Assembly: GCF_000720175.1 (NCBI RefSeq)
Contig: NZ_JOIX01000002.1
Span: 62,001 to 126,000 of the forward strand
Reading direction: 5' to 3'
DNA length: 64,000 nt
DNA from: Streptomyces sp. NRRL S-337
Lineage (GTDB): Bacteria; Actinomycetota; Actinomycetes; Streptomycetales; Streptomycetaceae
Each line of letters opens with the position of its first letter. Positions within the stretch are counted from its first letter, which is position 1. The position numbers were made by a program, and so were the translations under genes. Positions 33,527 through 42,508 of this stretch are shown one piece after another. The notes below the pieces were generated by a model. The model saw nothing but the letters and a program-made list of their open reading frames with translations, did no database searches and was not told the origin of the DNA.

Positions 33527-34438
33527 ATGCTCGAACTCATTGACATCACAAAGGACTACCGGGGCGGCAAGCGGGCCGTGGACGGCATGACGATGCGTCT
33601 CGAAACCGGGATGCTCGGCCTGCTCGGTCCCAACGGGGCCGGCAAGTCCTCGCTCATGCGGATCGCCTCGACCGTGACCCGGCCGACCAGCGGCCAGGTC
33701 CTGTTCCACGGTAAGGACGTGGTGGCCAAGCCCGACGTGCTGCGCCGCACCCTCGGTTACCTCCCGCAGGACTTCGGGGTCTACCCCAACCTCACCTCTC
33801 GTGAGTTCCTGTCCTACCTCGCCGCCGCCAAGGGCCTCTCGGCCCGCTCCGCCCGGGCCCGCATCGACGAACTGCTGGAACTGGTCAACCTCACCGAGGC
33901 GGTCAAGCGCCCTCTCGGGAAGTACTCGGGCGGCATGCTGCGACGGGTGGGCATCGCCCAGGCGCTGCTTGCCGACCCCAAGGTGATCATCGTGGACGAG
34001 CCCACCGCCGGCCTCGACCCCGAGGAGCGGGTCCGCTTCCGCAACCTGCTGAGCGACCTCGCGGCGGACCGCGTCGTGATGCTCTCCACGCACATCGTCT
34101 CCGACGTCGAGTCCGTGGCCTCCGACATCGCGGTGATGGCCGGTGGACGACTGCTGCGGCGGGGGTCGCCGGAGGATCTGCTGGCCGCGGTCGAGGGACG
34201 CGTATGGGAAGTCCTCGTCGACCCGGCGGACCTTCCCGCCATTCAGAAGGGGCAGATCGTCAGCAGGATGATCCGCACGTCGAGCGGGGTGCGCGTACGA
34301 CTGCTGACCCACGTTCCGCCGTACGCCACCGCCCAACGGGTCGAACCCGACCTCGAGGACGCCTACCTGGCCATCGTGAACCACGCGACGCAGGCCGTGC
34401 CGTCGGCCGTTTCCGCCGGGCAGAAGGGGTGGCAGTGA
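33527..34438 (+). CDS. ABC transporter ATP-binding protein
   Basis: 303 residues. Walker A is LLGPNGAGKSSLMR (about 37-44), the Q loop is YLPQDFGVYPNLT, signature KYSGGMLRRVGIAQALL (C-loop S-G-G-M), Walker B VIIVDEPTAGLDP and the H-loop STHIVSDVE. The C-terminal extension (about 225-303) is the accessory domain seen in ABC-2 type exporters of the CcmA/NatA branch. It pairs with the permease whose ATG overlaps its stop by one base (TGATG). Substrate unknown; the secreted peptide gene upstream is the natural candidate. Confidence 0.92.
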   Translation: MLELIDITKDYRGGKRAVDGMTMRLETGMLGLLGPNGAGKSSLMRIASTVTRPTSGQVLFHGKDVVAKPDVLRRTLGYLPQDFGVYPNLTSREFLSYLAAAKGLSARSARARIDELLELVNLTEAVKRPLGKYSGGMLRRVGIAQALLADPKVIIVDEPTAGLDPEERVRFRNLLSDLAADRVVMLSTHIVSDVESVASDIAVMAGGRLLRRGSPEDLLAAVEGRVWEVLVDPADLPAIQKGQIVSRMIRTSSGVRVRLLTHVPPYATAQRVEPDLEDAYLAIVNHATQAVPSAVSAGQKGWQ

Positions 34439-36063
34439 TGTCGCAGACCCTCATCAGGCTCGCTCTCGGGGACTTCTGGGACCGGGTGCGACGGCCGGCG
34501 TACGCCGTCATCCTGATCGCCGCGGTCGGGCTGGGCTACGTGGCCACACCGGCCAAGGAAGCCGGCTGGGTGGTCATGCAGATCGGCACCTACCGGGGCA
34601 CCTACAACAGCGCCTACATCGGCATGGTCGTCGCGCTGGCCGGCACGGTCTGGCTCTCCCTCGGCGGCTTCTACGTCGTACGCAACGCCATCTCACGGGA
34701 CGAGAGCACCGGCGTGGGCCGGCTCCTGGCGGCCATGCCGCTGCGGACGTGGGCCTATCTGCTCGCCAAATTCCTCAGCAGTGTGCTGGTTCTGTCCTCC
34801 ATGCTGGGGGTGCTCGCGGTCACCGCGGTCGTCATGCAACTCGCGCGCGCCGAGTCCATGACGGTCAACCCGGTGGAACTGCTGAGCCCGTTCATCGTGA
34901 TCGCCCTGCCCCTGATGGCGTTCACCGCCGCCGCGGCGCTTCTCTTCGAGGCGATTCCGCTGCTGAGGGCCGGGCTGGGCAACATCCTGTGGTTCTTCAT
35001 CTGGGCGTTCATCGCCATCGGCGGGCAGTCCCCCAACGCACCGCTCGGCGGGATCGGCGTACACAGCGTCGTCCGGTCACTGGCCGCGGACATGAAGGCG
35101 CAGGGCATCGATCCCCAACAGGTCGGAGAATTCAGTCTGGGACTCACGGTGGTGGACAAGCCCCTGAAAACGTTCATCTGGCACGGCTTCGACCTGAGCC
35201 CCGGATTCCTCCTCGGCCGGTACGCGCTGGTGGCCATCGCCCTGGCACTCGCGCTGCTCCCCGTCCTGTGGTTCCCCCGGTTCGACCCGGCGCGGGCGGG
35301 CGCCCTCGCGGCCTCCGGAGCGGACCCCGGCAGCGCACCAGAGGGGGCCGCAACGCCCGCGCCGGTCATGTGGGAAGACCGCAGGAGTACGCAGGCCCGG
35401 TCCGCCGGATTCACCACCATGCCCCAGGCCTCGGTGCACTACGGCAACCCCGCACTGCGGCTGCTCCTGGGAGAAGTCCGCATCCTCATCCAAGGCACGC
35501 CCCGGTGGTGGTGGGCCGGCGTTCTCCTCCTCACCGTCGTCGCCCAGATGGTCACGCCGGCCACCGGCGTGACCCGGATCCTGCTGCCGTTGGCCTGGAT
35601 CTGGCCGGTGCTCATCTGGTCCCGACTGGGCACCCAACGCCACGAATACGGTGTCGAAGCCATCCTCGGCGCCTACCCCTCGGCGCGCATCCGCGTGGCC
35701 GCGGAATGGGCAGCGGGCTTCGTACTCACGGCCGTCGCGGGCATCGGACCGGCACTGCGCATGTGTACCGGATCCGACACCCAGGGCCTGGTCCACTGGC
35801 TGTGCGGAGCGCTCTTCATCCCGTCCTTCGCCCTGGTGCTCGGCACGCTCAGCCGGACCCATCGGCTCTTCCCGTTCGCCTATCTGCCCCTGTGGTACGC
35901 CACGGTGAACGGCATCGCGCCGGTCGACTTCATGGGCGCGATCCGGACCGGCAACGGATCCCCGGCCGGCATGCCACCGGCATTCGTGCTCCTCAGCGCG
36001 GCAGTGATGCTCGGCATCGTCTTCTTGTCGAGCGCGGCCCGTCGCGTGACGGCGAGAATCTGA
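34438..36063 (+). CDS. ABC transporter permease, ABC-2 type
   Basis: 541 residues with about 12 hydrophobic segments in two halves (first half helices at about 20-280, second from about 340), separated by a Pro/Ala-rich loop (GADPGSAPEGAATPAP). Conserved features: RDESTGVGRLLAAMPLRTWAYLLAKFLSSVLVL resembles the coupling-helix region of ABC-2 permeases. The second half has RHEYGVEAILGAYPSARIRVAAEW, a duplicate of the same element. So the fold looks like two fused ABC-2 domains. Start ATG 34438 is favoured, GTG 34435 is possible. It completes the exporter with the ATPase. Confidence 0.88.
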   Translation: MSQTLIRLALGDFWDRVRRPAYAVILIAAVGLGYVATPAKEAGWVVMQIGTYRGTYNSAYIGMVVALAGTVWLSLGGFYVVRNAISRDESTGVGRLLAAMPLRTWAYLLAKFLSSVLVLSSMLGVLAVTAVVMQLARAESMTVNPVELLSPFIVIALPLMAFTAAAALLFEAIPLLRAGLGNILWFFIWAFIAIGGQSPNAPLGGIGVHSVVRSLAADMKAQGIDPQQVGEFSLGLTVVDKPLKTFIWHGFDLSPGFLLGRYALVAIALALALLPVLWFPRFDPARAGALAASGADPGSAPEGAATPAPVMWEDRRSTQARSAGFTTMPQASVHYGNPALRLLLGEVRILIQGTPRWWWAGVLLLTVVAQMVTPATGVTRILLPLAWIWPVLIWSRLGTQRHEYGVEAILGAYPSARIRVAAEWAAGFVLTAVAGIGPALRMCTGSDTQGLVHWLCGALFIPSFALVLGTLSRTHRLFPFAYLPLWYATVNGIAPVDFMGAIRTGNGSPAGMPPAFVLLSAAVMLGIVFLSSAARRVTARI

Positions 36064-36075
36064 CCTGTCTGACCC

Positions 36076-36100
36076 GTCTGGCCGGCCCGACCGGACAGAC
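36076..36100 (+). terminator. Probable terminator hairpin after the ABC operon
   Basis: GTCTGGCCGG / CCGGACAGAC, ten base pairs with one mismatch around a five-base loop, starting 13 bases after the permease stop. No T-run, as usual in high-GC bacteria. Confidence 0.5.
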
Positions 36101-36200
36101 CGCCCCGGGCGCCGCTTTCGTCAGGCGCCTGGCCACGCGCTTGCCAGTGACGCCTCTGCGGGTCTGCGGGACGGGCTGTCCTCACATCCAGGCTTCTGGG

Positions 36201-36995
36201 TTACGGGTTTCCGTAGCGCCATCCTTGCCGCAGAAGGCGGTCCACAGCTTGGTCGAGCAGGGCTCGGCCCTCCCCGGCGTGCCACCAGAGTGACCAGTTG
36301 ACGTGAATCACCACCTCGATGAATTCGTCGTACTCGTGCCCGTCGGAGTAGACCGTGCCGAAGGACTTGTGCGCGGCCAGCAGGAACGGGTACCTCACAC
36401 TGGTCTCCGGCGTGGTCACCCAGGTGCGGCCGTTGGCACGCTCACAAGGGACCACAACGCGACGCAGTTTGTTGTCGTGGTCATCGATGCGCAGTTCATC
36501 GTTCTGCATGTGCCGGTCGGGTTCAGGCAACCGGGCCCAGGTGTGGTCCACAAGCATCTCCGCCCAGGCCAGGCGCCGGCCTTCGGGTGCCTCACACGGT
36601 TCGTCAAGCAGGCGGTCGACAAGGGTGAGCATCGACCGCTCGTCGACCGTGGCTGTCTCCACGACCTGAGGGTCCACATAAGGTGGGCGGGCGTCGGGCG
36701 GCGACTGCGGTGTCTTGAGAAACCAGTTCCCTCGCGACGGACAGCCGTCGGCCGGCCAACCGTACTCATCCACCCAGTTTCTGGTCGCACAGAACGTCAG
36801 GGGCCTGATGAGCCCTTCGCACAGCATCGCCAGCGCTCGGACAGCACATTGAGCGGTTATTCGCTCCAGCTCGATCGGATCCCGGTCAGGCGCGGATGCC
36901 CACTGAAATCCGCGCTCCAGTACGATCGTTCGGCTGTCGCTGAAGATGTAATGCTCGGTCGGCTCTGGGCGCTCCGACGGTCTCGTGTTTCTCAT
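36201..36995 (-). CDS. Hypothetical protein
   Basis: 264 residues, not recognised. Soluble and acidic, with many Trp (GFQWASAPDRDP, TRNWVDEYGWPADG, NWFLKTP, HVNWSLWWHAGEG). The pattern FCATRNWVDEYGWPADGCPSRGNWF may be a Trp/Cys-rich core. No known motif. The frame has steady coding character over the whole length. It is a single gene convergent to the ABC operon. Confidence 0.65.
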   Translation of the reverse strand: MRNTRPSERPEPTEHYIFSDSRTIVLERGFQWASAPDRDPIELERITAQCAVRALAMLCEGLIRPLTFCATRNWVDEYGWPADGCPSRGNWFLKTPQSPPDARPPYVDPQVVETATVDERSMLTLVDRLLDEPCEAPEGRRLAWAEMLVDHTWARLPEPDRHMQNDELRIDDHDNKLRRVVVPCERANGRTWVTTPETSVRYPFLLAAHKSFGTVYSDGHEYDEFIEVVIHVNWSLWWHAGEGRALLDQAVDRLLRQGWRYGNP

Positions 36996-37106
36996 GGACC
37001 TCGATTATGCGACTGAGCGCAGCACCGACGGCCGGCGCCAGTTCAGGAGCCTGCTCCGCTGGCCGTCTCCGCCAGCCCTCCTGCTGCGGATGTCTTCCCC
37101 CACCCC

Positions 37107-37138
37107 CGCATCCGCATCCGTATCCGTATCCGTATCCG
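37107..37138. repeat. Hexanucleotide tandem repeat
   Basis: Five units of CGCATC or CGTATC followed by CGCC, in the gap between the Trp-rich hypothetical and the secreted gene. Likely slippage-prone. Confidence 0.7.
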
Positions 37139-37314
37139 CCCGGAACACGACGACGGCCTTTACCAACCCAACGGGGTCGTACAGGCCGCCGCCACACACG
37201 CCCCCGGATTGCCCCACAGAGACCGCGGGGTCGGGGGCACCGGCGCGTCATTCATCGTCCGCGCGTGGCCGCAGGCAACGGTCGTGCTGGCTGCCCGCAG
37301 CCGCGCTGCGGGGA

Positions 37315-37740
37315 TTAACGAACCGCGACCTTCGCCACGTCAGAGGTCCTCTCGCGTACGGGATGGCGGTCGTGCGGGCTGGTCAGGCCGTACAGAACCG
37401 CTCGGTATTGATGGACGCCGCTGTGCGCGGCCTTGACGTGTGCGGTGGCCCGCGCGTCGGTGCCCGTGTCGACCACGGCGCCACAGGTCACCCGGTGCCA
37501 AGCCTGCCCGCCGCTGCGGCCCTCCAGGCATATCTGCAGGTAGCTGGCAGCGTCGTCATCCCCGTGTGCCGTGACCTTGAAGGCCTTGCCAACATGCGCC
37601 GTGTGCGGCGCCGTGATCTCCACACTCCCCTTGGCGAACGCCGGCACGGCGGCCAGAGCCACCGAGGCCAGACCCAGCGCACCGACCACGGCCACACGAC
37701 CGCCCCGCGCCCTCATCCCGGTCTTCTTCGTCCTGGTCAT
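37315..37740 (-). CDS. Secreted beta-sandwich (Ig-like) protein
   Basis: 141 residues from ATG 37740 (GGGAGGGAAG upstream). N-terminal Sec signal: basic start MTRTKKTGMRARGGR, core VAVVGALGLASVALAAV, and PAFA-K cleavage at about residue 36. The mature domain (SVEITAPHTAHVGKAFKVTAHGDDDAASYLQICLEG...TAHVKAAHSGVHQYRAVLYG) has the strand pattern and P-H-x-x-x-V-G-x-x-F-x-V-T-A-x-G-x-D-D seen in small actinobacterial Ig-like secreted proteins. Two Cys (QICLE, VTCGA) could form a disulphide. Function unknown. Confidence 0.75.
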   Translation of the reverse strand: MTRTKKTGMRARGGRVAVVGALGLASVALAAVPAFAKGSVEITAPHTAHVGKAFKVTAHGDDDAASYLQICLEGRSGGQAWHRVTCGAVVDTGTDARATAHVKAAHSGVHQYRAVLYGLTSPHDRHPVRERTSDVAKVAVR

Positions 37741-38196
37741 GGACTTCCCTCCCGTGGATCTCCCGGACATGGTGAGGCCCACCCGTTCTCGTAGGCGCCC
37801 GGTGCGCCTCGCTGACTACCCAGATGGGCTGGCCGCCCCGCCCGTTGCGTCCTATCCGGCACCTTTACCAATCCATGACAAAGCATCCTGACCGGGCCGA
37901 TCCCACATCAAAGCGAAAAAGCCACTGGGAAGAAGTCGGCACGAGGGAAGGGGCCAGCCCCGACATCGGACTTCACAGGGCCGCATCGGGCATGTCGGCC
38001 ATGTGCCGGGCGTCGCGCTGCTGCGTGCTCTGTGGGTCGTACTACGCGAACCAGGCGTCCAGTCTCGCGCGGTCAGAGGCGCTGCTGTCGCGTGTGTGTC
38101 TGCTTGGGAAGCAACCGTGAAGGGCGGACAGGCACCCTCGACCGAAGGGCTGGTGACAGGGCTGCGTTCGTGTGATGTCTGGCCAGTCAGTCCCGG
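37741..38196. other. Intergenic, no gene seen
   Basis: 456 bases between the secreted protein and the GNAT gene. Possible promoter of the secreted gene lies in the AT-richer part near 37860-37920. No frame has clear coding character or resemblance to a transposase. Confidence 0.4.
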
Positions 38197-38901
38197 TCAC
38201 GGAGTGCGGAAGCCGCGAAAGGTCACGTGCTTGCGGGTCGCGAAGCCGAGTCGTTCGTAGAGCGCGATCGCGCCGGTGTTCGCTTCGGCCGCGTGCAGGA
38301 AAGGGCGTTCGTTGCGAGCCAGGATGCGTGTGATGAGGGTGCTGACCAGGCGGGCGGCGTGGCCTTGCCCGCGTGCTTCGGGGGCTGTGCAGACTGTGCT
38401 GATCTCGGTCCATCCCGGTGGCCGGAGCCGTTCGCCCGCCATGGCCAGCAGTCTGCCGCCGTCGCGAATGCCGAGGTAGGTGCCCAGTTCGTGGGTGCGT
38501 GGCCAGAACGGTCCCGGTTGGGTCTGTGCGACCAGGTCGAGCATCTGGGGTACATCGGCTGCACCCAGTTCGACCAGTTCGGGGCCGGTCGCGGCAGGAG
38601 CCTGGTCGGGTCGGCTGTTACCGGGCCAGATCAGCTGTCGGCCTTCGAGGACGAAGACCGGCTCCCAGTCCGACGGTGGGGACGCCGGGCAGCTGAACAT
38701 GTCGGCGAACGCCTCGTGACCGAGGAGCCGCGCGAGGTCTGCCCAGTCCGCCGCGTCGGCATCGGCCGGTACCGCCGAGAAGGTCGCGACGTGCGGCAGG
38801 TAGGTGGCAGCCCGGCCGAGTCGGCGCCCAAGACCTGCATGGCGGCCGCGTAGCGACTCGCCCACCGGGTCGTCCAGTGCCGTGGTGTCACCGCTTGTCA
38901 T
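38197..38901 (-). CDS. GNAT-family N-acetyltransferase (FR47-like)
   Basis: 234 residues from ATG 38901. The first 115 residues form an N-terminal extension (VPADADAADWADLARLLGHEAFADMFSCPASPPSDWEPVFVLEGRQLIWPG). The GNAT core follows: LVELGAADVPQMLDLVAQTQPGPFWPRTHELGTYLGIRDGGRLLAMAGERLRPPGWTEISTVCTAPEARGQGHAARLVS, with R-x-x-G-H-A as the CoA loop, then HAAEANTGAIALYERLGFATRK. The FR47-like layout often acylates amino acids or small amines. Isolated gene. Confidence 0.85.
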   Translation of the reverse strand: MTSGDTTALDDPVGESLRGRHAGLGRRLGRAATYLPHVATFSAVPADADAADWADLARLLGHEAFADMFSCPASPPSDWEPVFVLEGRQLIWPGNSRPDQAPAATGPELVELGAADVPQMLDLVAQTQPGPFWPRTHELGTYLGIRDGGRLLAMAGERLRPPGWTEISTVCTAPEARGQGHAARLVSTLITRILARNERPFLHAAEANTGAIALYERLGFATRKHVTFRGFRTP

Positions 38902-39262
38902 CGTGCTGTGCCCTTTCCCGATGGGTGCGCTGTCGGCCGAGCGGCGCGATCCCGCCCGGCGCGTTCCCCAGTCTGGATACATGGATACCTGCTGGCGTAT
39001 CCGGTAGTGGCTAGTGGCTCCGGGGTGTTGAAGTCATCACCGCTGTTGATCTCCTGGCACCGCGGCCAACCCGGCACTGCCGTCAATCGGCCAATCTCCC
39101 GGCACCGCCGTCGGTCTCCCCGGCGCCCGTCGGCGTGGTGCTCAAGGCCGGTCGAAGGTTTCTGGGTCGCAGCCCCCGAGCAACTCACAATTGCTGCAAG
39201 GCACTTGTCTCGCGCCCGACCCGGACGGCGACCATGTACACCGCACCGACGGCCACCTCCTT
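38902..39262. other. Intergenic upstream of the 17-bp repeats
   Basis: 361 bases; promoter region of the divergent GNAT and MFS genes. No gene recognised. Confidence 0.4.
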
Positions 39263-39347
39263 GTCGACATCCGATAGCAGTAGATGTCCGATAGGAGTCG
39301 ACATCCGATAGGAGTGGACGTCCGACAGCAGTCGACGTCCGGCAGCA
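39263..39347. repeat. Five tandem 17-bp repeats, probable regulator array
   Basis: Five contiguous units: 39263-39279, 39280-39296, 39297-39313, 39314-39330 and 39331-39347, consensus GTSGACRTCCGATAGSA. Units differ at one to five places, so the spacing is exact but the sequence drifts. The array ends 87 bases before the GTG of the MFS gene, consistent with cooperative binding of a regulator. Confidence 0.7.
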
Positions 39348-39434
39348 AGGGTTCAGCGACCTCAGCAGCGAACGTCCAACGTCCTCCCACTTCACATCGC
39401 CCCAGCCGCCGCACCGGAAGGAAGAATTCGTCCC

Positions 39435-40721
39435 GTGACCAGCACCGGCCCGGCCGCCACCGCCGGCATATCCCCCCGCCCCGAGGTGCAGCGCCGCACC
39501 CTCACTGTCCTGGTCACCAGCCAGATCCTCAGCGGGGCCGGGCTTGCGGCCGGCGTTACCGTCGGGGCCCTGCTCGCCCAGGACATGCTCGGCTCCACGG
39601 ACCTGGCGGGGCTGCCCAGTGCGCTGTTCACCGCCGGTTCGGCCCTCGCCGCTGTCGCGGTGGGCCGTATCTCCCAGGCCCGGGGCCGCCGGCCGGGTCT
39701 GGCCACGGGGTACCTGACCGGGGCAGTCGGCAGCGCAGGTGTGGTCGCCGCCGCCCTCGCCGACAATCCGGTCCTGCTGTTCCTCGCCCTGTTCGTCTAC
39801 GGCGCCGGAACGGCCACCAACCTTCAGGCCAGGTACGCCGGAGCCGACCTCGCCACACCCGGCCACCAGGCCCGCGCCGTGTCCACCGTCCTGGTCGCCA
39901 CCACCCTCGGCGGCGTCATCGGCCCCAACCTCGCCGCCCCCACAGGCGCCTTCGCCGCACACCTCGGCGTCCCCCGCCTCGCCGGACCCTTCATCCTCTC
40001 CGGCACCGCCTACGCGCTGGCCACGCTCGTCCTCGCCCTATGGCTCCGCCCCGACCCGCTCCTCCTGGCCCGCACCCTGGCCGAGGTGAAGGAAGCCGAC
40101 GCCGCGACCGACGCGGCCGTCACCGACCCGACTACCACCACCCCTGGCAATACGGCGGACGGCCGTGGAGGCGTCGTCCTGGGCGCGCTGATCATGGTCC
40201 TCACTCAGCTCGTCATGGTCGCGATCATGACGATGACGCCGGTGCACCTGCACGACCACGGCCACGGAACCGCCGCCTCCGGCCTCGTCATCGCCGTCCA
40301 CGTCGGCGCCATGTACCTGCCCTCGCCGCTGACCGGCTGGCTCGTCGACCGCTACGGCCGTAGGAAGATCGCCGCCGCCTCCGGCATCACCCTGCTGACC
40401 GCCGGCATCCTGGCCGCCGCCGCGCCCGGTGACTCCGTCGCACTCCTGGCATGTGCCCTTGCCCTGCTCGGGCTGGGCTGGAACCTCGGCCTCGTCTCCG
40501 GTACCGCGATCATCACCGACACCGTCCCGCTCGCCACCCGCGCCAGGACCCAGGGCCTGGTCGACGTTTCCATCGCGCTCGCCGGAGCCACCGGCGGCAT
40601 GGCCTCCGGCATCATGGTCGCCGCCACCAGCTACCCCGCCCTCGCCCTCACCGGCGGCATACTCTCTCTCGCGCTGCTGCCCGCCATCGCCGCCACCGCC
40701 TACCACCGACGAACCGCATGA
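39435..40721 (+). CDS. MFS transporter (12 helices)
   Basis: 428 residues from GTG 39435 (GGAAGG upstream). First helix region RTLTVLVTSQILSGAGLAAGVTVGALLAQDMLG. Motif A-like loop: VAVGRISQARGRRPGLATG, and its second-half copy GWLVDRYGRRKIAAASG. Twelve hydrophobic segments can be counted with a long polar loop between 6 and 7 (TTTPGNTADGRG). The relatives by sequence pattern are putative exporters paired with TusA-like proteins in actinobacteria. ATGA overlap with the next gene couples them. Confidence 0.85.
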   Translation: MTSTGPAATAGISPRPEVQRRTLTVLVTSQILSGAGLAAGVTVGALLAQDMLGSTDLAGLPSALFTAGSALAAVAVGRISQARGRRPGLATGYLTGAVGSAGVVAAALADNPVLLFLALFVYGAGTATNLQARYAGADLATPGHQARAVSTVLVATTLGGVIGPNLAAPTGAFAAHLGVPRLAGPFILSGTAYALATLVLALWLRPDPLLLARTLAEVKEADAATDAAVTDPTTTTPGNTADGRGGVVLGALIMVLTQLVMVAIMTMTPVHLHDHGHGTAASGLVIAVHVGAMYLPSPLTGWLVDRYGRRKIAAASGITLLTAGILAAAAPGDSVALLACALALLGLGWNLGLVSGTAIITDTVPLATRARTQGLVDVSIALAGATGGMASGIMVAATSYPALALTGGILSLALLPAIAATAYHRRTA

Positions 40722-41023
40722 ACCACACGAACCCCATGCCCCCTGCGCCGGACATCACCATCGACGGCACCGGACTGCTGTGCGTCACCCTCCTGATGCG
40801 CATCCGCAAGGCCATCGACAGCGCCACCCCCGGCACCGTCGTCCACATCATCGCCACCGACCCAGCCGCCCCCCTCGACCTGCCTGCCTGGTGCCACATG
40901 ACCGGACATCACTACCTCGGCCCCGTCCCCGGCAACGACCCGCCCGTCTACGCCCTCCGCATCTCAGCCCACGCGCTCCCCACCAAAGTCGACGCTCCTT
41001 GGCGTCCCACCGTCACAGACTGA
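40718..41023 (+). CDS. TusA-like sulfurtransferase family protein
   Basis: 101 residues. The region G-L-L-C-V-T-L-L-M-R-I-R-K-A-I has Cys-22 at the place of the catalytic Cys of TusA/SirA (normally C-P-x-P). The rest follows the family: TPGTVVHIIATDPAAPLDLPAWCHMTGHHYLG, with the D-P-A-A/P-x-D-L-P-A-W-C that is typical. TusA carries sulphur as a Cys persulphide; the missing first Pro leaves the activity uncertain. Its ATG overlaps the MFS stop (ATGA). Confidence 0.75.
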   Translation: MNHTNPMPPAPDITIDGTGLLCVTLLMRIRKAIDSATPGTVVHIIATDPAAPLDLPAWCHMTGHHYLGPVPGNDPPVYALRISAHALPTKVDAPWRPTVTD

Positions 41024-41211
41024 TCCCCCATCAAACCGAAAGGGCCCACGGAGGAGCGGTGGTTGCCCAAGCCGGAGGTGCTCGCACCCAGACCGACCGG
41101 GCAGGGGCGGCAACGGGGCAGCGGCGGCCTGGGCACGAGCCCGCCGTAGGACGGCTGGTGAGACATCGCGTCCTCACCGTGGGCGGTCAACTCACCCTTG
41201 GTCAACCTTGA

Positions 41212-41730
41212 TCAACCGGCGGCCAGCGCACCGGGCCGAGTCCGGAAATCCGCAAGACTGCGGCGGTATGACAGACCGGGGCGACCAGAGAGCTGTGTCT
41301 CGCCGACGACCGCGAACCCTGAGCGAGCCAGCACGGCCCGCGATGCGGCATTGTCGAGCGTGGTCGCGGCCCGCAAGAAGGTCAGCCCGTAGCTGTTGGC
41401 AGCGAGGTCGCACAGCTTGCGCACGGCTCTGGTGGCCAGCCCCCGGCCTGCGGCACGCTCCGCGATCCGGTACCCGAGCTCGGCAGCGCCATCCGCCACG
41501 TCCATGAGGTTGATACGGCCCAGCACCTCGTCTTCGGCACCGACCAGCACGTGGAAGTAACAGACACCAGCCTCCTGCTCGGCGAGCAGGCCACGCAGTC
41601 GCTCGTCGAACCGAGCGAAGTAGTCATCACCCCGGTCGGGCACAGAGGCGGCGAAGTAGGCCCGGTTCTCCCGCTCGAAGGCGAGCAGCGCGGAGGCGTG
41701 GTCTGGACGGAGCAGCTGCATCTCGGGCAT
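41212..41730 (-). CDS. GNAT acetyltransferase of the RimJ type
   Basis: 172 residues from ATG 41730, preferred over 41757 because TATATT stands seven bases before it, a leaderless pattern. MQLLRPDHASALLAFERENRAYFAASVPDRG is the RimJ/RimL opening; then LGRINLMDVADGAAELGYRIAERAAGRGLATRAVRKLC (CoA loop) and LRAATTLDNAASRAVLARSGFAVVGE. Likely acetylates a ribosomal protein or another small substrate. Confidence 0.85.
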   Translation of the reverse strand: MPEMQLLRPDHASALLAFERENRAYFAASVPDRGDDYFARFDERLRGLLAEQEAGVCYFHVLVGAEDEVLGRINLMDVADGAAELGYRIAERAAGRGLATRAVRKLCDLAANSYGLTFLRAATTLDNAASRAVLARSGFAVVGETQLSGRPGLSYRRSLADFRTRPGALAAG

Positions 41731-42044
41731 GACCACGAATATAGGCAACCCAACCACCGCCCGGCCCCTCTTTTATGGCAGCCCCGCACTCTGCGACTTC
41801 GGCAGTGTGATCATGACCGCTGACGCACCTGGTGCGGCGTCGGGGCCCGGTTCTCCGGAGCTGGGAGGCCCCGGTGGGTCCGATCTGCCCGACCTGCAGC
41901 CGGCTCTGCCCGGAAGCCTGGTACCTCAGTACGGTCTTGTTCCTGTTCGGCCTGCTCACACAGCCCCCGGGGCTTCCCGGTCGTGGACAGCCGAGTGCGG
42001 ATGTCGGAACACGCTGCCCGCGGTTCGAGGGAGGCAGCCGACCG

Positions 42045-42209
42045 TCAGCGGAGGACCACCCTGCGCCTGCCCTGGACGAACACCCGTCCCTCGCAGTGCC
42101 ACCGGGCCGCTCGGGCCAGGGCTGCCGACTCCGCGTCGCGGCCGATGGCGGCCAGGTCGTCGGGGGTGTGGCTGTGCTCTACGGGCGCGCCGTGGCGGAA
42201 GCTGCGAGA
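42045..42209 (-). pseudogene. purU: 3' end of a formyltetrahydrofolate deformylase gene (purU)
   Basis: About 53 codons ending at TGA 42045-42047 read HSHTPDDLAAIGRDAESAAL then ARAARWHCEGRVFVQGRRRV. This is the C-terminal pattern of PurU (H-x-x-x-x-x-D-L-x-x-x-G-R-D-x-E-x-x-x-L-A-R-A-x-x-W-H-x-x-x-R-V). The 5' part and the ACT domain are gone; a TGA precedes the fragment. PurU hydrolyses 10-formyl-THF and is normally part of sarcosine oxidase clusters, so this is the remains of the operon's distal gene. Confidence 0.65.
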
Positions 42210-42221
42210 TCAGTCATGGTG

Positions 42222-42508
42222 TCAGCACTCGATTACGTTGACGGCGAGGCCGCCGCGGGCGGTCTCCTTGTACGTGCTCTTGATGTCCCGGCCGGTGTCG
42301 CGCATGGTCTTGCTGGCCTTGCCCAGGCTGACCTTGTGCATGCCGTCACCGGCCAGGGCGAGCCGTGCCGCGTTGATCGCGTTGTTGGCGGCGACGGCGT
42401 TGGGCTCGATGCAGGGATGTGGACCAGGCCGCCGACCGGATCGCGGGTGAGCCGCAGGTGGTGTTCGATGCCGACTTCGGCGGCGTTCTCGACCTGCGCG
42501 GGAGTCAT
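42222..42508 (-). pseudogene. sdaA: 3' end of an L-serine dehydratase gene (sdaA), frameshifted
   Basis: From ATG 42508, overlapping the soxG stop by one base (TGATG), one frame reads [20 protein letters not shown] then [11 protein letters not shown]; the next frame continues [20 protein letters not shown] and ends [14 protein letters not shown] at 42222. This is the C-terminal 90 residues of the iron-sulphur L-serine dehydratase, including its C-I-E-x-N and final E-C ligands. The frameshift lies at about 42415 and roughly 360 N-terminal residues are deleted. The gene is dead. Confidence 0.72.

Noticed and set aside
37903..38120. Transposase remnant
   Set aside because: The Cys/Ser-rich frame does not show a DDE or other transposase motif and no inverted repeats flank it.
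39263..39347. CRISPR-like array
   Set aside because: The 17-bp units are contiguous without spacers, so it is a tandem repeat.
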